A stretch of 64,000 bases of DNA, taken from NCBI RefSeq assembly GCF_900453105.1, contig NZ_UGPW01000001.1, positions 682,001 through 746,000 of the forward strand, given 5' to 3'. This DNA comes from Moraxella ovis (lineage in GTDB: Bacteria > Pseudomonadota > Gammaproteobacteria > Pseudomonadales > Moraxellaceae). Position 1 is the first letter of the stretch, and each line of letters starts with the position of its first letter. Below, piece after piece: positions 37,663-46,356 of the stretch. Below the pieces are notes generated by a model. It ran no database searches and was not told the origin of the DNA. It worked only from the letters and a program-made list of their open reading frames with translations. The translations under genes and the position numbers were made by a program.

Positions 37663-38379
37663 ATGAACTTTCAGAATTTATTAATAAAAGCACCCGTCAC
37701 CTTGTTGTTGATTGTGATTTTTGTGGGGTTTGCCTTATACCAGCTCACCCAAGGTGTTAGCATGGATAATCCTAGCACGAGTGATTTGTTGCGCTTTGGG
37801 GCGAATTTTTTGCCGTTGTCGCTCACGCATGAGCCTTGGCGTATGACTTCTAGTGTGTTTTTACATATTGGGATCATTCATCTGCTTTTTAATAGTTTTG
37901 CTGTGTACTATTTTGGACAAGTTACAGAACAGATCATTGGTAAGTGGCAGTTTTTGATGTTGTTCTTGTTGTCAGCGGTGGGTGGTAATCTGTTAAATCT
38001 ATTCATTACTTGGCAGGATGTACAAGCAGGTGGATCAGTGGGGCTGTCAGCAGGCGCGTCGGGCGGCATCATGGGACTTGGTGTATTCTTATTGGTGCTA
38101 GCGGTGATGCGTGCACCGACGATGTTCGTCTTGAATGCCAAAAGTCTATTCGTTGTGATGGCGATTAACCTTCTGATGGGGTTTTCACTGCCAGGCATTG
38201 ACAATGCAGCGCACATTGGTGGTGCATTGATTGGGGCGTTGTTTGGGATGGTGGTGTCATTGGTGTTGAAATCTAAGCTGTCGCGCGCATGGTTTTGGAA
38301 GATGTCAATGGTTGTAGCGGTAGTTTTTGGCGTGGTTTGGTGGCAGCTGCATACTCAGGTTTTGGCGCTAATAGCCTAA
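37663..38379 (+). CDS. Rhomboid family intramembrane serine protease
   Basis: Intramembrane protease of 238 residues with about six or seven helices. The catalytic Ser is S133 in SAGASGGIMGLG and the His is H184 in NAAHIGG. The H-x3-N oxyanion motif is H73-LLF-N77. The loop-1 WR motif is EPWRMTSS. All key residues are intact. The substrate is unknown. Its stop overlaps the stop of the convergent lpxH gene by four bases. Confidence 0.93.
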   Translation: MNFQNLLIKAPVTLLLIVIFVGFALYQLTQGVSMDNPSTSDLLRFGANFLPLSLTHEPWRMTSSVFLHIGIIHLLFNSFAVYYFGQVTEQIIGKWQFLMLFLLSAVGGNLLNLFITWQDVQAGGSVGLSAGASGGIMGLGVFLLVLAVMRAPTMFVLNAKSLFVVMAINLLMGFSLPGIDNAAHIGGALIGALFGMVVSLVLKSKLSRAWFWKMSMVVAVVFGVVWWQLHTQVLALIA

Positions 38380-39236
38380 GATAAGACCATTAGATCGCTT
38401 TTTTGAAATGTAAATACCAAGTGGTTCTGGCATCTGACAGGATGGCGAAACTCCCATAAACCCATCTCACCATCATCAAGCACTGCCCCGATAACTGCCG
38501 TCACTTGATTGCTATTAAGTCGCCAGTCACCAAGAACGACTCTTTTTTTACCATCAATGTTATGCACGGCTGGCCGATGTGTGTGCCCATGCATCAGAAT
38601 GTCGCATGTAGCTAGGGCGTTATGGGTTGCATTGTCATTCACGTCCATGATGACGGCAGTTTTTTGGGATTTGTCGTTTTGGGATTTTTGTTTGATGTTT
38701 TGAGCGAGTTGCCTGCGCTTGGCCAGTGGCTGCTTTAGGATTAGCCAAGAGATGACGGGGTTTTGAATGATTTTGCGGTAGCGTTGATAGGCTTTGTCAT
38801 CGGTACACAGGCGATCACCGTGTTCTAGGCGAAGTTTTGATGCGTTGGATAAAGTTAAAAAATAGGGTTCTTTAATCAGTGTACCACCTAAGAAATCGCA
38901 CAGACCTTGGCGTATCATAAAGTCGCGATTGCCATGCATGATATAAATGGTGGTCTTGTCGGAAAGCTTTTTTAGCTGATGTATAATGGGCGTAAGCCAA
39001 TGCGCAGACTTTTGGGCATCAGATAAGCTTAAATAATCATCATCACCAATCCAGCTATCCAGCCAATCTCCTAAGATATAGAGTGTCTGCAGATTTGGCA
39101 AAGCCATCAAATCCTGTAATAGTGCCAAAAACGCCTGATTCAGCATTGCGGTATCGGCCGATAAATGCAAGTCGCTCACAAATACCATGCGGATGTCGTG
39201 AGGCTTGGTGGTCAGAAGATGATTGAAATCTTGCAT
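38376..39236 (-). CDS. lpxH: UDP-2,3-diacylglucosamine diphosphatase
   Basis: Peripheral membrane metallophosphoesterase of lipid A synthesis; it releases UMP to give lipid X. Motifs: SDLHLS, LGDWLDSWIGDDD, HGNRDFMI and HGHTHRP, the full two-metal set. At 286 residues it is longer than the 240 of E. coli. Part of the excess is at the N-terminus, where Met17 (just before VFVSDLHL) is an alternative start, and part is a C-terminal extension. Confidence 0.93.
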   Translation of the reverse strand: MQDFNHLLTTKPHDIRMVFVSDLHLSADTAMLNQAFLALLQDLMALPNLQTLYILGDWLDSWIGDDDYLSLSDAQKSAHWLTPIIHQLKKLSDKTTIYIMHGNRDFMIRQGLCDFLGGTLIKEPYFLTLSNASKLRLEHGDRLCTDDKAYQRYRKIIQNPVISWLILKQPLAKRRQLAQNIKQKSQNDKSQKTAVIMDVNDNATHNALATCDILMHGHTHRPAVHNIDGKKRVVLGDWRLNSNQVTAVIGAVLDDGEMGLWEFRHPVRCQNHLVFTFQKSDLMVLS

Positions 39237-39275
39237 GTTGAATCAGCGCTTGAATTTATGAGTGATGAAAATCAC

Positions 39276-39304
39276 AAAAGGGCGAAAAATTTTCCGCCCC
39301 TTAT
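39276..39304 (-). terminator. Probable terminator of ppiB
   Basis: Stem GGGCG / CGCCC with A/T-rich inner part (39280-39299). On the reverse strand it runs into TTTTGTGATTTT. Confidence 0.5.
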
Positions 39305-39319
39305 GGTGTTTGCTTTGGG

Positions 39320-39829
39320 TTATTTTGAGATAACTTTGGCAGAGTTGATGACGATTGGCGTGCTAGGTACGTCTGAATGGTAGCCATAGCGACCTGTCGC
39401 AACGCCTTTGATTTGATTAACCACATCCATGCCGTCGGTTACTTTACCGAATACCGCATAACCCCAGCCTTGTGGTGTTGGGCTTGAGTGGTTTAGGAAG
39501 TCGTTGTTTTTAACGTTAATAAAGAACTGAGCGGTTGCAGAATGCGGGTCTTGGGTACGAGCCATGGCGATGGTGCCGATGTCGTTTTTTAGGCCGTTGT
39601 CAGCTTCGTTCTTGATCGGTGTGCCGGTGCGTTTTTCGTTCATGTCCGCGTCCATGCCGCCGCCTTGAATCATAAAGCCATCAATCACACGGTGGAAAAT
39701 TGTACCGTCGTAATGACCGCTTTCAACGTAGTCGATGAAGTTGGCAACGGTGACAGGGGCTTTTTCGGCGTTTAGTTCGATGACGATGGCGCCGTGAGTG
39801 GTGTCAAATTGTACAACAGGCATATCCAT
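39320..39829 (-). CDS. ppiB: Peptidylprolyl isomerase, cyclophilin type
   Basis: Cytoplasmic-type cyclophilin (no signal peptide), 169 residues. The active-site blocks [32 protein letters not shown] and [15 protein letters not shown] are intact. AAGGAA lies before ATG 39829, supporting that start over Met3. It lies downstream of nothing obvious and upstream of lpxH, from which a hairpin separates it; E. coli also keeps ppiB and lpxH adjacent. Confidence 0.95.
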   Translation of the reverse strand: MDMPVVQFDTTHGAIVIELNAEKAPVTVANFIDYVESGHYDGTIFHRVIDGFMIQGGGMDADMNEKRTGTPIKNEADNGLKNDIGTIAMARTQDPHSATAQFFINVKNNDFLNHSSPTPQGWGYAVFGKVTDGMDVVNQIKGVATGRYGYHSDVPSTPIVINSAKVISK

Positions 39830-40073
39830 GATTATTCCTTACAATAAAATAAAAAGTTAAGTATCAAAAATGATGGCTAAATTATAGCATACCCTTAATC
39901 AAATCCCAATCAAAAGCCAAAAAAATTACATAACCCACCCGCGCTATTAAGCTATCATTAATCTGCGTAAAACTTACGCAAAAAATAGGGATGCGACTTG
40001 CCAAGTGTGAAATTGAACCCAAAGTCATACCTATGCTACAATGCCCTAAAATCATAAATCACTTATAAGAATA

Positions 40074-40961
40074 ATGCCAAATCTAAAAAGCTGCTTAAGC
40101 TTCATGTTACCTACATTATTACTGGCCGGCTGCGCAAGTATCGATTCATCAGACCGACAAGTTCGGCGTGCAGAATTGTGGCAGTCGCCATCAGTCAGCT
40201 TTCCTAATCATACCAGTAAAGCTGAGCGAATTCGCGCCATCGCCATCAAAGAGCATCAAGCATGGGGTGAGCCTTTTATTACCGCTCAGGGGCGCATCGC
40301 CAAGTATGACCATTATGAATCAGAGAATGCTCGATTGACAGATGGTGTTCGTGCGTGGGAGCGGGTGACAGCGTATTGGCGCGACAGCGGTGTTCTGCCG
40401 CGGTTAGACAGGTCTTTTAATTATCAAAAATGTAATAAGTTGGATACGAGTCACAATTCAAACATGAATATCTGCCGAGCCTTTGCCAGTGATGTGGCAT
40501 GGTCGGCAGCGTTCATCTCCTATGTGATGGCTCAGGCGGGCATTGAGGATTTTTATGTATCGCCGCGCCATTATGATTATATGTATCGTGCGTGGCAACA
40601 GAAGGGCAGTTATCACGCTAAGAATCCTAAGCAGACAGCGCCCAAGGTCGGGGACATGCTGTGCTATGTGCGTGGCGGTTCATCGCTGTCTAGCTATGAG
40701 GCACTGACCGACCATATGGCGAATCAATCTGGAGGATTGCCTGCGCACTGTGACATCGTCACGCAGATTTATCAGCCTAAGGCAGAAGCATGGCTGATCG
40801 GTGGCAATGTGCTGCACGCCGTCATGCTAAGAAAGCTGCCCATCGATGACGATGGTCGTTTTGCCTTGCCTGAATACCAAGGGGAATGCAATCCACAAAG
40901 TGAGCAAAACTGTAATCTCAATCAACAAAATTGGCTGATGTTATTACAGTTGCAGCCTTAA
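40074..40961 (+). CDS. DUF2272 domain lipoprotein
   Basis: A 295-residue precursor. The signal ends in the lipobox LLLAG-C, so it is probably an envelope lipoprotein. The rest matches the DUF2272 pattern: HQAWGEPFI, AWERVTAYWRDSG, the Cys-containing block CRAFASDVAWSAAFISYVMAQAGI, DMLCYVRGG, and a His in LPAHCDIVTQI followed by IGGNV. The order W-S-A-x-F-I ... G-D ... H-C-D resembles a CHAP/NlpC-like papain fold, but I cannot show activity. Function unknown. It ends before a terminator. Confidence 0.85.
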   Translation: MPNLKSCLSFMLPTLLLAGCASIDSSDRQVRRAELWQSPSVSFPNHTSKAERIRAIAIKEHQAWGEPFITAQGRIAKYDHYESENARLTDGVRAWERVTAYWRDSGVLPRLDRSFNYQKCNKLDTSHNSNMNICRAFASDVAWSAAFISYVMAQAGIEDFYVSPRHYDYMYRAWQQKGSYHAKNPKQTAPKVGDMLCYVRGGSSLSSYEALTDHMANQSGGLPAHCDIVTQIYQPKAEAWLIGGNVLHAVMLRKLPIDDDGRFALPEYQGECNPQSEQNCNLNQQNWLMLLQLQP

Positions 40962-40987
40962 ATCTGAAGCATGCCTTGAAGTGCTTA

Positions 40988-41024
40988 TAAAAATTCTACA
41001 ATTTGTTTTTGTGGAATTTTTTAT
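40988..41024 (+). terminator. Terminator after the DUF2272 gene
   Basis: Stem AAATTCTAC / GTGGAATTT (40991-40999 with 41011-41019, one G-U pair), followed by a T run. Confidence 0.75.
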
Positions 41025-41109
41025 TGTCATAAACTGTGTTAAAATAGCATGATTTATGCTAATTTTGGGCGACGAATTGCCCTTAAAAATAACTGAAAAA
41101 AGGTAATCC

Positions 41110-42867
41110 ATGACCGACATCACCACTGAGAAGAATGATTTTATTCGTCAGATTATTCGTGACGACTTGGCGAGCGGCAAGCACGACAGCATCGTTACTC
41201 GCTTTCCACCAGAGCCGAATGGTTATCTGCACATCGGGCATGTCAAATCCATCTGCCTAAATTTTGGCGTGGCAAAAGAGTTTGACGGCTTGTGTAATCT
41301 TCGCTTTGATGACACCAACCCAACCGCTGAGAAGCAGGATTATGTGGACAGCATCAAGGCGGACGTTGAATGGCTTGGCTTTAAATGGGCGGGCGATGTG
41401 CGTTATGCGTCTCATTATTTTGATCAGCTGCACGCATGGGCGATTCAGCTCATCAAGCAAGGCGATGCTTATGTGGATTTTCAGACGCCTGATGAGATTC
41501 GTGAGCATCGCGGCGGCTTTGGCAAGCCGTCTGTCGAATCGCCACAGCGAAATGCGACCATCGAAGAGAACTTGGTGCACTTTGATGACATGAAAAATGG
41601 CAAATACAAAGAAGGTCAAGCCGTACTTCGTGCCAAGATTGACATGAATCATGCCAACATGAACATGAGAGATCCTGTCATCTATCGTGTCATGCACGCT
41701 CACCATCATCAGACGGGCGACAAGTGGTGCATCTACCCGATGTACGATTATGCCCATCCGCTGTCCGATGCGATCGAGAACATCACGCATTCGCTGTGCA
41801 CGCTTGAGTTTGAAGATCATCGCCCGTTTTATGATTGGGTGGTTGAGAAAGTTGGCTTTGAAGTGCCACCACGCCAATATGAATTTAGCCGTCTAAACCT
41901 AGATCACACCCTAACTTCTAAGCGTAAACTTAAACGCTTAGTGGACATGGGTGTCGTCTCGGGCTGGGATGATCCGCGCATGCCAACCGTGGCTGGTATG
42001 AGGCGTCGCGGTTATCCTGCTGAGGGTTTGCGTGATTTTTGTGAGCGCATTGGCGTATCTAAAGCAGATGGCGTGGTTGATTTTCGTCAGTTGGAATTTA
42101 GTGTGCGTAGCGCGCTCGAGAATACTACCGCACGTGGCATGGCGGTGCTAAGACCATTAAAAGTCACCATTGCTAATTTTGATGAGGCGGTGGCAGACTT
42201 TGAAACCCTTAAAAAAGATACTGTTAAGGCGCGTCTGGACGATAACGTCCTTTGGCTAACTCAGCCTAAGCATCCAAATGTTGATATGGGCAATCGTGAA
42301 ATTCCATTCACCAGGACCATTTACATTGATCAGACCGATTTTGAAGTGAATCCACCGGCAGGCTACAAGCGACTGTCGCCAGAGAACCGTGAAATCCGCC
42401 TACGTAACAGCTACATCCTAAAAGTAGAGGAGCACATCACCGATGATAACGGTGATGTGGTCGAGTTGATCGCCACCATCGATCCTAAGACGCTGGGTAA
42501 TAATCCTGAGGGACGCAAGGTCAAAGGTGTGATTCACTGGGTGTCAGCAAGTCACGGTGTGGATGCAGTGGTGCGCCTGTATGAGCATCTATTATTAGAA
42601 GATGATGAGATCAATCAAGATGCCACCTTGCACGAAAAAGACATGCTTGATGCGGATACAGATGCTGATACACTATGGATTAAGCAGCACCTTAATCCTA
42701 ATTCTCTCACCGTCTATCAGGCGGTGGTTGAGTCATCTTTGGCAGAAGTGTCAGGCGGTGAGAGATTCCAGTTCGAACGTGAAAGCTACTTTGTGGCGGA
42801 CATTGTCGAGACGACCAAAGAGCTGCCTGTATTTAACCAGATCGTTGGCCTAAAAGACAGCTTTTGA
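41110..42867 (+). CDS. glnS: Glutamine--tRNA ligase
   Basis: Class I synthetase for tRNA-Gln. RFPPEPNGYLHIGHVKSI contains the HIGH motif. The catalytic core includes LRFDDTNP and CIYPMYDYAHPLSDAIE. The KMSKS equivalent is LTSKRKLKRLV. The C-terminal beta-barrel anticodon domain completes the 585 residues. AAAGG precedes the ATG. The presence of glnS means Gln-tRNA is made directly. Single gene with a strong terminator. Confidence 0.97.
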   Translation: MTDITTEKNDFIRQIIRDDLASGKHDSIVTRFPPEPNGYLHIGHVKSICLNFGVAKEFDGLCNLRFDDTNPTAEKQDYVDSIKADVEWLGFKWAGDVRYASHYFDQLHAWAIQLIKQGDAYVDFQTPDEIREHRGGFGKPSVESPQRNATIEENLVHFDDMKNGKYKEGQAVLRAKIDMNHANMNMRDPVIYRVMHAHHHQTGDKWCIYPMYDYAHPLSDAIENITHSLCTLEFEDHRPFYDWVVEKVGFEVPPRQYEFSRLNLDHTLTSKRKLKRLVDMGVVSGWDDPRMPTVAGMRRRGYPAEGLRDFCERIGVSKADGVVDFRQLEFSVRSALENTTARGMAVLRPLKVTIANFDEAVADFETLKKDTVKARLDDNVLWLTQPKHPNVDMGNREIPFTRTIYIDQTDFEVNPPAGYKRLSPENREIRLRNSYILKVEEHITDDNGDVVELIATIDPKTLGNNPEGRKVKGVIHWVSASHGVDAVVRLYEHLLLEDDEINQDATLHEKDMLDADTDADTLWIKQHLNPNSLTVYQAVVESSLAEVSGGERFQFERESYFVADIVETTKELPVFNQIVGLKDSF

Positions 42868-42881
42868 TATTAGCCAACCAA

Positions 42882-42916
42882 TTAAACCGCATGTTTATCG
42901 TGCGGTTTTTTTATTT
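42882..42916 (+). terminator. Terminator of glnS
   Basis: Stem AAACCGCA / TGCGGTTT (42884-42891 with 42901-42908), followed by T7. Confidence 0.88.
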
Positions 42917-43019
42917 GTATTTAAAAATAAAATCCCCAACCATCAATCAATTAATGCGTAAAATCCCCAAATATGATAAAGTAGTCAGTTAAAATAAACA
43001 AAAATAACAGAGTGATTAT

Positions 43020-43955
43020 ATGAAGATCTTATTAGCCAATCCACGCGGTTTTTGTGCCGGCGTGGATAGAGCCATCGCCATTGTTAATGAGGCATTGCGC
43101 CGCTTTAATCCGCCTATTTATGTGCGTCATGAAGTGGTTCATAATAAATTCGTGGTTGAAGATCTTGCCAACCGCGGGGCGATATTCGTTGAAGAGCTTG
43201 ATGAAGTGCCTGATGGTGCGATTGTGATTTTCTCGGCGCATGGCGTATCTAAGGCAGTTGAGGACGAGGCAGCTCGACGTGATTTGACTGTATTTGATGC
43301 CACTTGCCCCTTGGTGACCAAAGTTCATATCGAGGTGGGTAAATTTGCCAAAGAAGGCATGGATGCGATTTTGATCGGGCATGCAGGACATCCTGAAGTT
43401 GAAGGAACGATGGGGCGATTTGATACGACCTTTGGCGGGCGCATTCATCTGGTTGAGGATGCTGATGATGTTGCGAATTTAAATTTTGAAGAAGACAAGG
43501 AGCTTGCTTTCGTTACTCAGACCACGCTGTCGATGGATGATACGGCTGTGGTGATTAATGCATTAAAGGATAAATTCCCACAAATCAACGCCCCGCGTAA
43601 GGATGACATCTGCTACGCCACCCAGAACCGTCAGGATGCGGTAAAGTCGTTGGCGGCAAACTGTGACATCGTTCTGGTGGTCGGGTCGCCAAATTCTTCT
43701 AATTCTAACCGCCTAAGAGAGCTTGCTGAGCGACTGGGTGCTAAGGCTTATCTTATTGATAACGCTAGCCAAATGGATCGTTCATGGTTTGATGGTGTGG
43801 CATGTGTGGGTGTAACGGCAGGCGCATCAGCCCCTGAGGTGCTTATCCAAGAAGTGCTAGACACCCTGCAATCATGGGGTGCCCAAAGCCCAGAAGAGAT
43901 CAGTGGCATCGAAGAGAATGTTACATTTAGCCTGCCAAAATCCTTGCGTGCGTGA
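43020..43955 (+). CDS. ispH: 4-hydroxy-3-methylbut-2-enyl diphosphate reductase
   Basis: Last enzyme of the MEP isoprenoid pathway, giving IPP and DMAPP. Its iron-sulfur cluster is held by three Cys: C12 in [10 protein letters not shown], one in [11 protein letters not shown], and one in [11 protein letters not shown]. The substrate motifs [19 protein letters not shown] and NSSNSNRL are present. Length of 311 residues is normal. recJ follows after 39 bases and may be cotranscribed. Confidence 0.97.
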   Translation: MKILLANPRGFCAGVDRAIAIVNEALRRFNPPIYVRHEVVHNKFVVEDLANRGAIFVEELDEVPDGAIVIFSAHGVSKAVEDEAARRDLTVFDATCPLVTKVHIEVGKFAKEGMDAILIGHAGHPEVEGTMGRFDTTFGGRIHLVEDADDVANLNFEEDKELAFVTQTTLSMDDTAVVINALKDKFPQINAPRKDDICYATQNRQDAVKSLAANCDIVLVVGSPNSSNSNRLRELAERLGAKAYLIDNASQMDRSWFDGVACVGVTAGASAPEVLIQEVLDTLQSWGAQSPEEISGIEENVTFSLPKSLRA

Positions 43956-43994
43956 TTGGTCTGGATTTAAGAATCAAAACAAAGAAGAATTACA

Positions 43995-45761
43995 ATGACA
44001 AAGCTTAATTTATCACTGCGCTACACAGGTGAGATTGATGATGAACTGGTTCAGACCTTCGGTTCTGTGACTTTGGCGCGTGTGCTGCTCGCTCGTGGCA
44101 TTCACGATGAGGCACAGCTAGATACTTCGGTTGGACAGCTGTTGCCTGCATCTGACTTAACAGGACTTGATGGGGCAGCGACCTTAATCAGTCAAGCGAT
44201 CGATGAGCAAAAGCGTATTTTGATCGTAGGTGACTTTGATTGTGATGGTGCAACTTCAACAGCGCTCATGGTTCGCTGCCTAAAAGAGATGGGTGCTGAT
44301 GTGAATTTCTTGGTGCCTGATCGATTTAAATTTGGTTATGGATTGACACCAGAGATTGTCAGCTATGGCGCAGAGGAATTTAACCCAGAGGTTATCATCA
44401 CTGTGGATAATGGCATCTCAAGCCATGACGGTGTCATGCGCGCCGATGAGCTTGGCATCCAAGTCATCATCACAGATCACCATCTGACCACCAAGCCATC
44501 TCCGAGTGCCGCCGCTGTCGTGAATCCTAACCAACAAGGCTGCAATTTTGGCAGTAAATCCCTGGTCGGCGTGGGTGTGGCATTCTATGTCATGGGTCGT
44601 GTGGCGCGCATCCGCCGTGAAGCAGGGCTATCAACGACAAGTGTCGCCAAGTATCTAGACCTTGTGGCGCTGGGTACGGTGGCGGATGTTGGAACACTGG
44701 ATCAGAACAACCGCATCTTAGTGACGCATGGGGTAAATGCCATCCGTAGTGGACGAGCTTGTCATGGGGTGCTTGCGATATTAGAGCAGTCGGGTCGCGA
44801 CCATGAGAAAATCAGTAGCGATGACTTGGGTTTTGCCATTGCTCCCCGCATTAATGCTGCAGGGCGTATGGATAATATGCGCACAGGTGTTGAATGCTTA
44901 TTGGCGGATGATTGGAGCCGAGCGCATACGCTGGCGTTGGAGCTGAATAAATTGAATCACTCGCGCCGCGCCATCGAGACGCGAATGCGAGATGAAGCGA
45001 ATGACATCATTCATGAGTTGCACCTTAGCTCTGCAGAAGAGATCAGCCTGCCGCGCGCCATCATTCTATACCAAGACAACTGGCATCAGGGGGTTATTGG
45101 CATCGTCGCAGGCAGAATTAAGGAGTGCCTGTATCGTCCGACCATCGTATTCGCTCCAGCAGATGCCCAAAAAACTGACGACGATGATTACATCAAAGGT
45201 TCAGCCAGATCTATCGCTGGCGTGCACATTCGTGATGCCATTGAGGCGGTGGCGATCGCACATCCGCACTTGATCACGCATTTTGGTGGGCATGCCATGG
45301 CGGCAGGACTTACGATTAAAAAGCGGCATTTTGATGAATTCATGCAGGCGTTCTTGATGGTGATGGATGAATTTGATGAGTTGATATTTAACGAAGAGCA
45401 TTTCACAGATGGCGAACTACTGCCTGAGGACTTTAGCCTAAGATTTGTATCAGAATTAAAGAGCATCAGCGTTTGGGGTAACGGCTTTGCACCGCCTAGC
45501 TTTGATGGTGAATTTGAGGTGCTAAACTTCCGCGTGATGAAAGACAAACACCTAAAACTAACCCTTCGCCTGCCTCAGGTGCAGTATCCCATTGATGCCA
45601 TTTGGTTTAATTATGATGCGGACAAATGGGATTATCGCGCCAGTCGTGTTCATATCTTATTCGCCTTAGAGATTAACGAATGGCAGGGCAATCAGAGCCT
45701 GCAACTGGTCATCAAAGATTTGGCAGTAGGTCAAATTGCACCGATGATGCCGCCGTATTAA
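43995..45761 (+). CDS. recJ: Single-stranded-DNA exonuclease RecJ
   Basis: 5'-3' ssDNA exonuclease of RecF-pathway recombination and mismatch repair. DHH-family motifs: VGDFDCDGATST, TVDNGISSHDG, TDHHLTTK, and later PRINAAGRMDN and the DHHA1 block THFGGHAMAAGLTI. A C-terminal OB-like domain follows. Length of 588 residues is normal. It is followed by a terminator and then a tRNA cluster. Confidence 0.97.
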   Translation: MTKLNLSLRYTGEIDDELVQTFGSVTLARVLLARGIHDEAQLDTSVGQLLPASDLTGLDGAATLISQAIDEQKRILIVGDFDCDGATSTALMVRCLKEMGADVNFLVPDRFKFGYGLTPEIVSYGAEEFNPEVIITVDNGISSHDGVMRADELGIQVIITDHHLTTKPSPSAAAVVNPNQQGCNFGSKSLVGVGVAFYVMGRVARIRREAGLSTTSVAKYLDLVALGTVADVGTLDQNNRILVTHGVNAIRSGRACHGVLAILEQSGRDHEKISSDDLGFAIAPRINAAGRMDNMRTGVECLLADDWSRAHTLALELNKLNHSRRAIETRMRDEANDIIHELHLSSAEEISLPRAIILYQDNWHQGVIGIVAGRIKECLYRPTIVFAPADAQKTDDDDYIKGSARSIAGVHIRDAIEAVAIAHPHLITHFGGHAMAAGLTIKKRHFDEFMQAFLMVMDEFDELIFNEEHFTDGELLPEDFSLRFVSELKSISVWGNGFAPPSFDGEFEVLNFRVMKDKHLKLTLRLPQVQYPIDAIWFNYDADKWDYRASRVHILFALEINEWQGNQSLQLVIKDLAVGQIAPMMPPY

Positions 45762-45763
45762 GA

Positions 45764-45799
45764 ACAAAAAGCGCGTTCAAATGAATGCGCTTTTTATTT
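45764..45799 (+). terminator. Terminator of recJ
   Basis: AAAAAGCGCGTTC / GAATGCGCTTTTT hairpin around AAAT, followed by ATTT. Confidence 0.85.
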
Positions 45800-45885
45800 G
45801 AGGTAATTTGACCTGTAATTTATTCATTATGAATATCAGTAACTAAGGTCGGTGATTTGACAATTACAATGAATGATTTAATAGA

Positions 45886-45924
45886 TATAAAAAGAAAGCC
45901 CTTCTTGATATGAGAAGGGCTTCT
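45886..45924 (-). terminator. Terminator of the tRNA-Lys-tRNA-Asn transcript
   Basis: Nine-bp stem AGCCCTTCT / AGAAGGGCT (45897-45905 with 45913-45921). Leftward it runs into TTCTTTTT. Confidence 0.85.
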
Positions 45925-45931
45925 TGGAATA

Positions 45932-46007
45932 TGGCTCCCCAACCTGGGCTCGAACCAGGGACACACGGATTAACAGTCCGATGCTCTACCAACTGAGCTA
46001 TTGGGGA
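45932..46007 (-). tRNA. tRNA-Asn (anticodon GTT)
   Basis: A 76-nt cloverleaf. Acceptor TCCCCAA pairs with TTGGGGA, the D arm is GCTC...GAGC, and the anticodon loop CTGTTAA gives GTT. The T arm is CCTGG TTCGAGC CCAGG, with encoded G-CCA. One base separates it from the preceding tRNA-Lys, so both come from one precursor. Confidence 0.97.
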
Positions 46008-46008
46008 A

Positions 46009-46084
46009 TGGTGGGTCGTGCAGGATTCGAACCTGCGACCAATTGATTAAAAGTCAACTGCTCTACCAACTGAGCTAACGACCC
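46009..46084 (-). tRNA. tRNA-Lys (anticodon TTT), copy 1
   Basis: A 76-nt cloverleaf with acceptor GGGTCGT / ACGACCC, anticodon loop CTTTTAA giving TTT, T arm GCAGG TTCGAAT CCTGC, and encoded A-CCA. First gene of a tRNA-Lys-tRNA-Asn transcript. Confidence 0.97.
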
Positions 46085-46098
46085 GATTTGTGTTGCGT

Positions 46099-46126
46099 AT
46101 TATACTAGATAATTTCAACTTTGCAA
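46099..46126 (-). promoter_or_regulatory. Promoter of tRNA-Lys copy 1
   Basis: On the reverse strand TTGCAA (46126-46121) - 16 bases - TATAAT (46104-46099), then ACGC and the tRNA 15 bases downstream. Confidence 0.8.
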
Positions 46127-46170
46127 GTATTTTTTTAAATATTTTTAAAACTAACTTGCTATTAGGATAA

Positions 46171-46246
46171 TGGTGGGTCGTGCAGGATTCGAACCTGCGA
46201 CCAATTGATTAAAAGTCAACTGCTCTACCAACTGAGCTAACGACCC
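46171..46246 (-). tRNA. tRNA-Lys (anticodon TTT), copy 2
   Basis: Identical in sequence to the copy at 46009-46084, with its own promoter. Confidence 0.97.
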
Positions 46247-46266
46247 TTATCGCTAATGTGGTGCGT

Positions 46267-46294
46267 ATTATACAGTATATTTGGATGTTTGCAA
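46267..46294 (-). promoter_or_regulatory. Promoter of tRNA-Lys copy 2
   Basis: Same TTGCAA - 16 bases - TATAAT - ACGC arrangement on the reverse strand (46294-46267). Confidence 0.8.
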
Positions 46295-46315
46295 GTGGTT
46301 TTTTATGTTTTTTAT

Positions 46316-46349
46316 AAAAAATCGCAAACTTTTAAGTTTGCGATTTTAT
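46316..46349 (-). terminator. Terminator of macAB
   Basis: Long stem AAAATCGCAAACTT / AAGTTTGCGATTTT (46318-46347), running into T6 leftward. Confidence 0.88.
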
Positions 46350-46356
46350 TGGGTGA

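Noticed and set aside
41257..41877. 206-codon open frame antisense to glnS
   Set aside because: It is a shadow of the glnS reading frame; composition follows glnS codon positions and there is no binding site or family resemblance.
45932..46246. Repeat array or CRISPR-like pattern near 46 kb
   Set aside because: The repeated 76-base units are two identical tRNA-Lys genes; there are no spacers of regular size.
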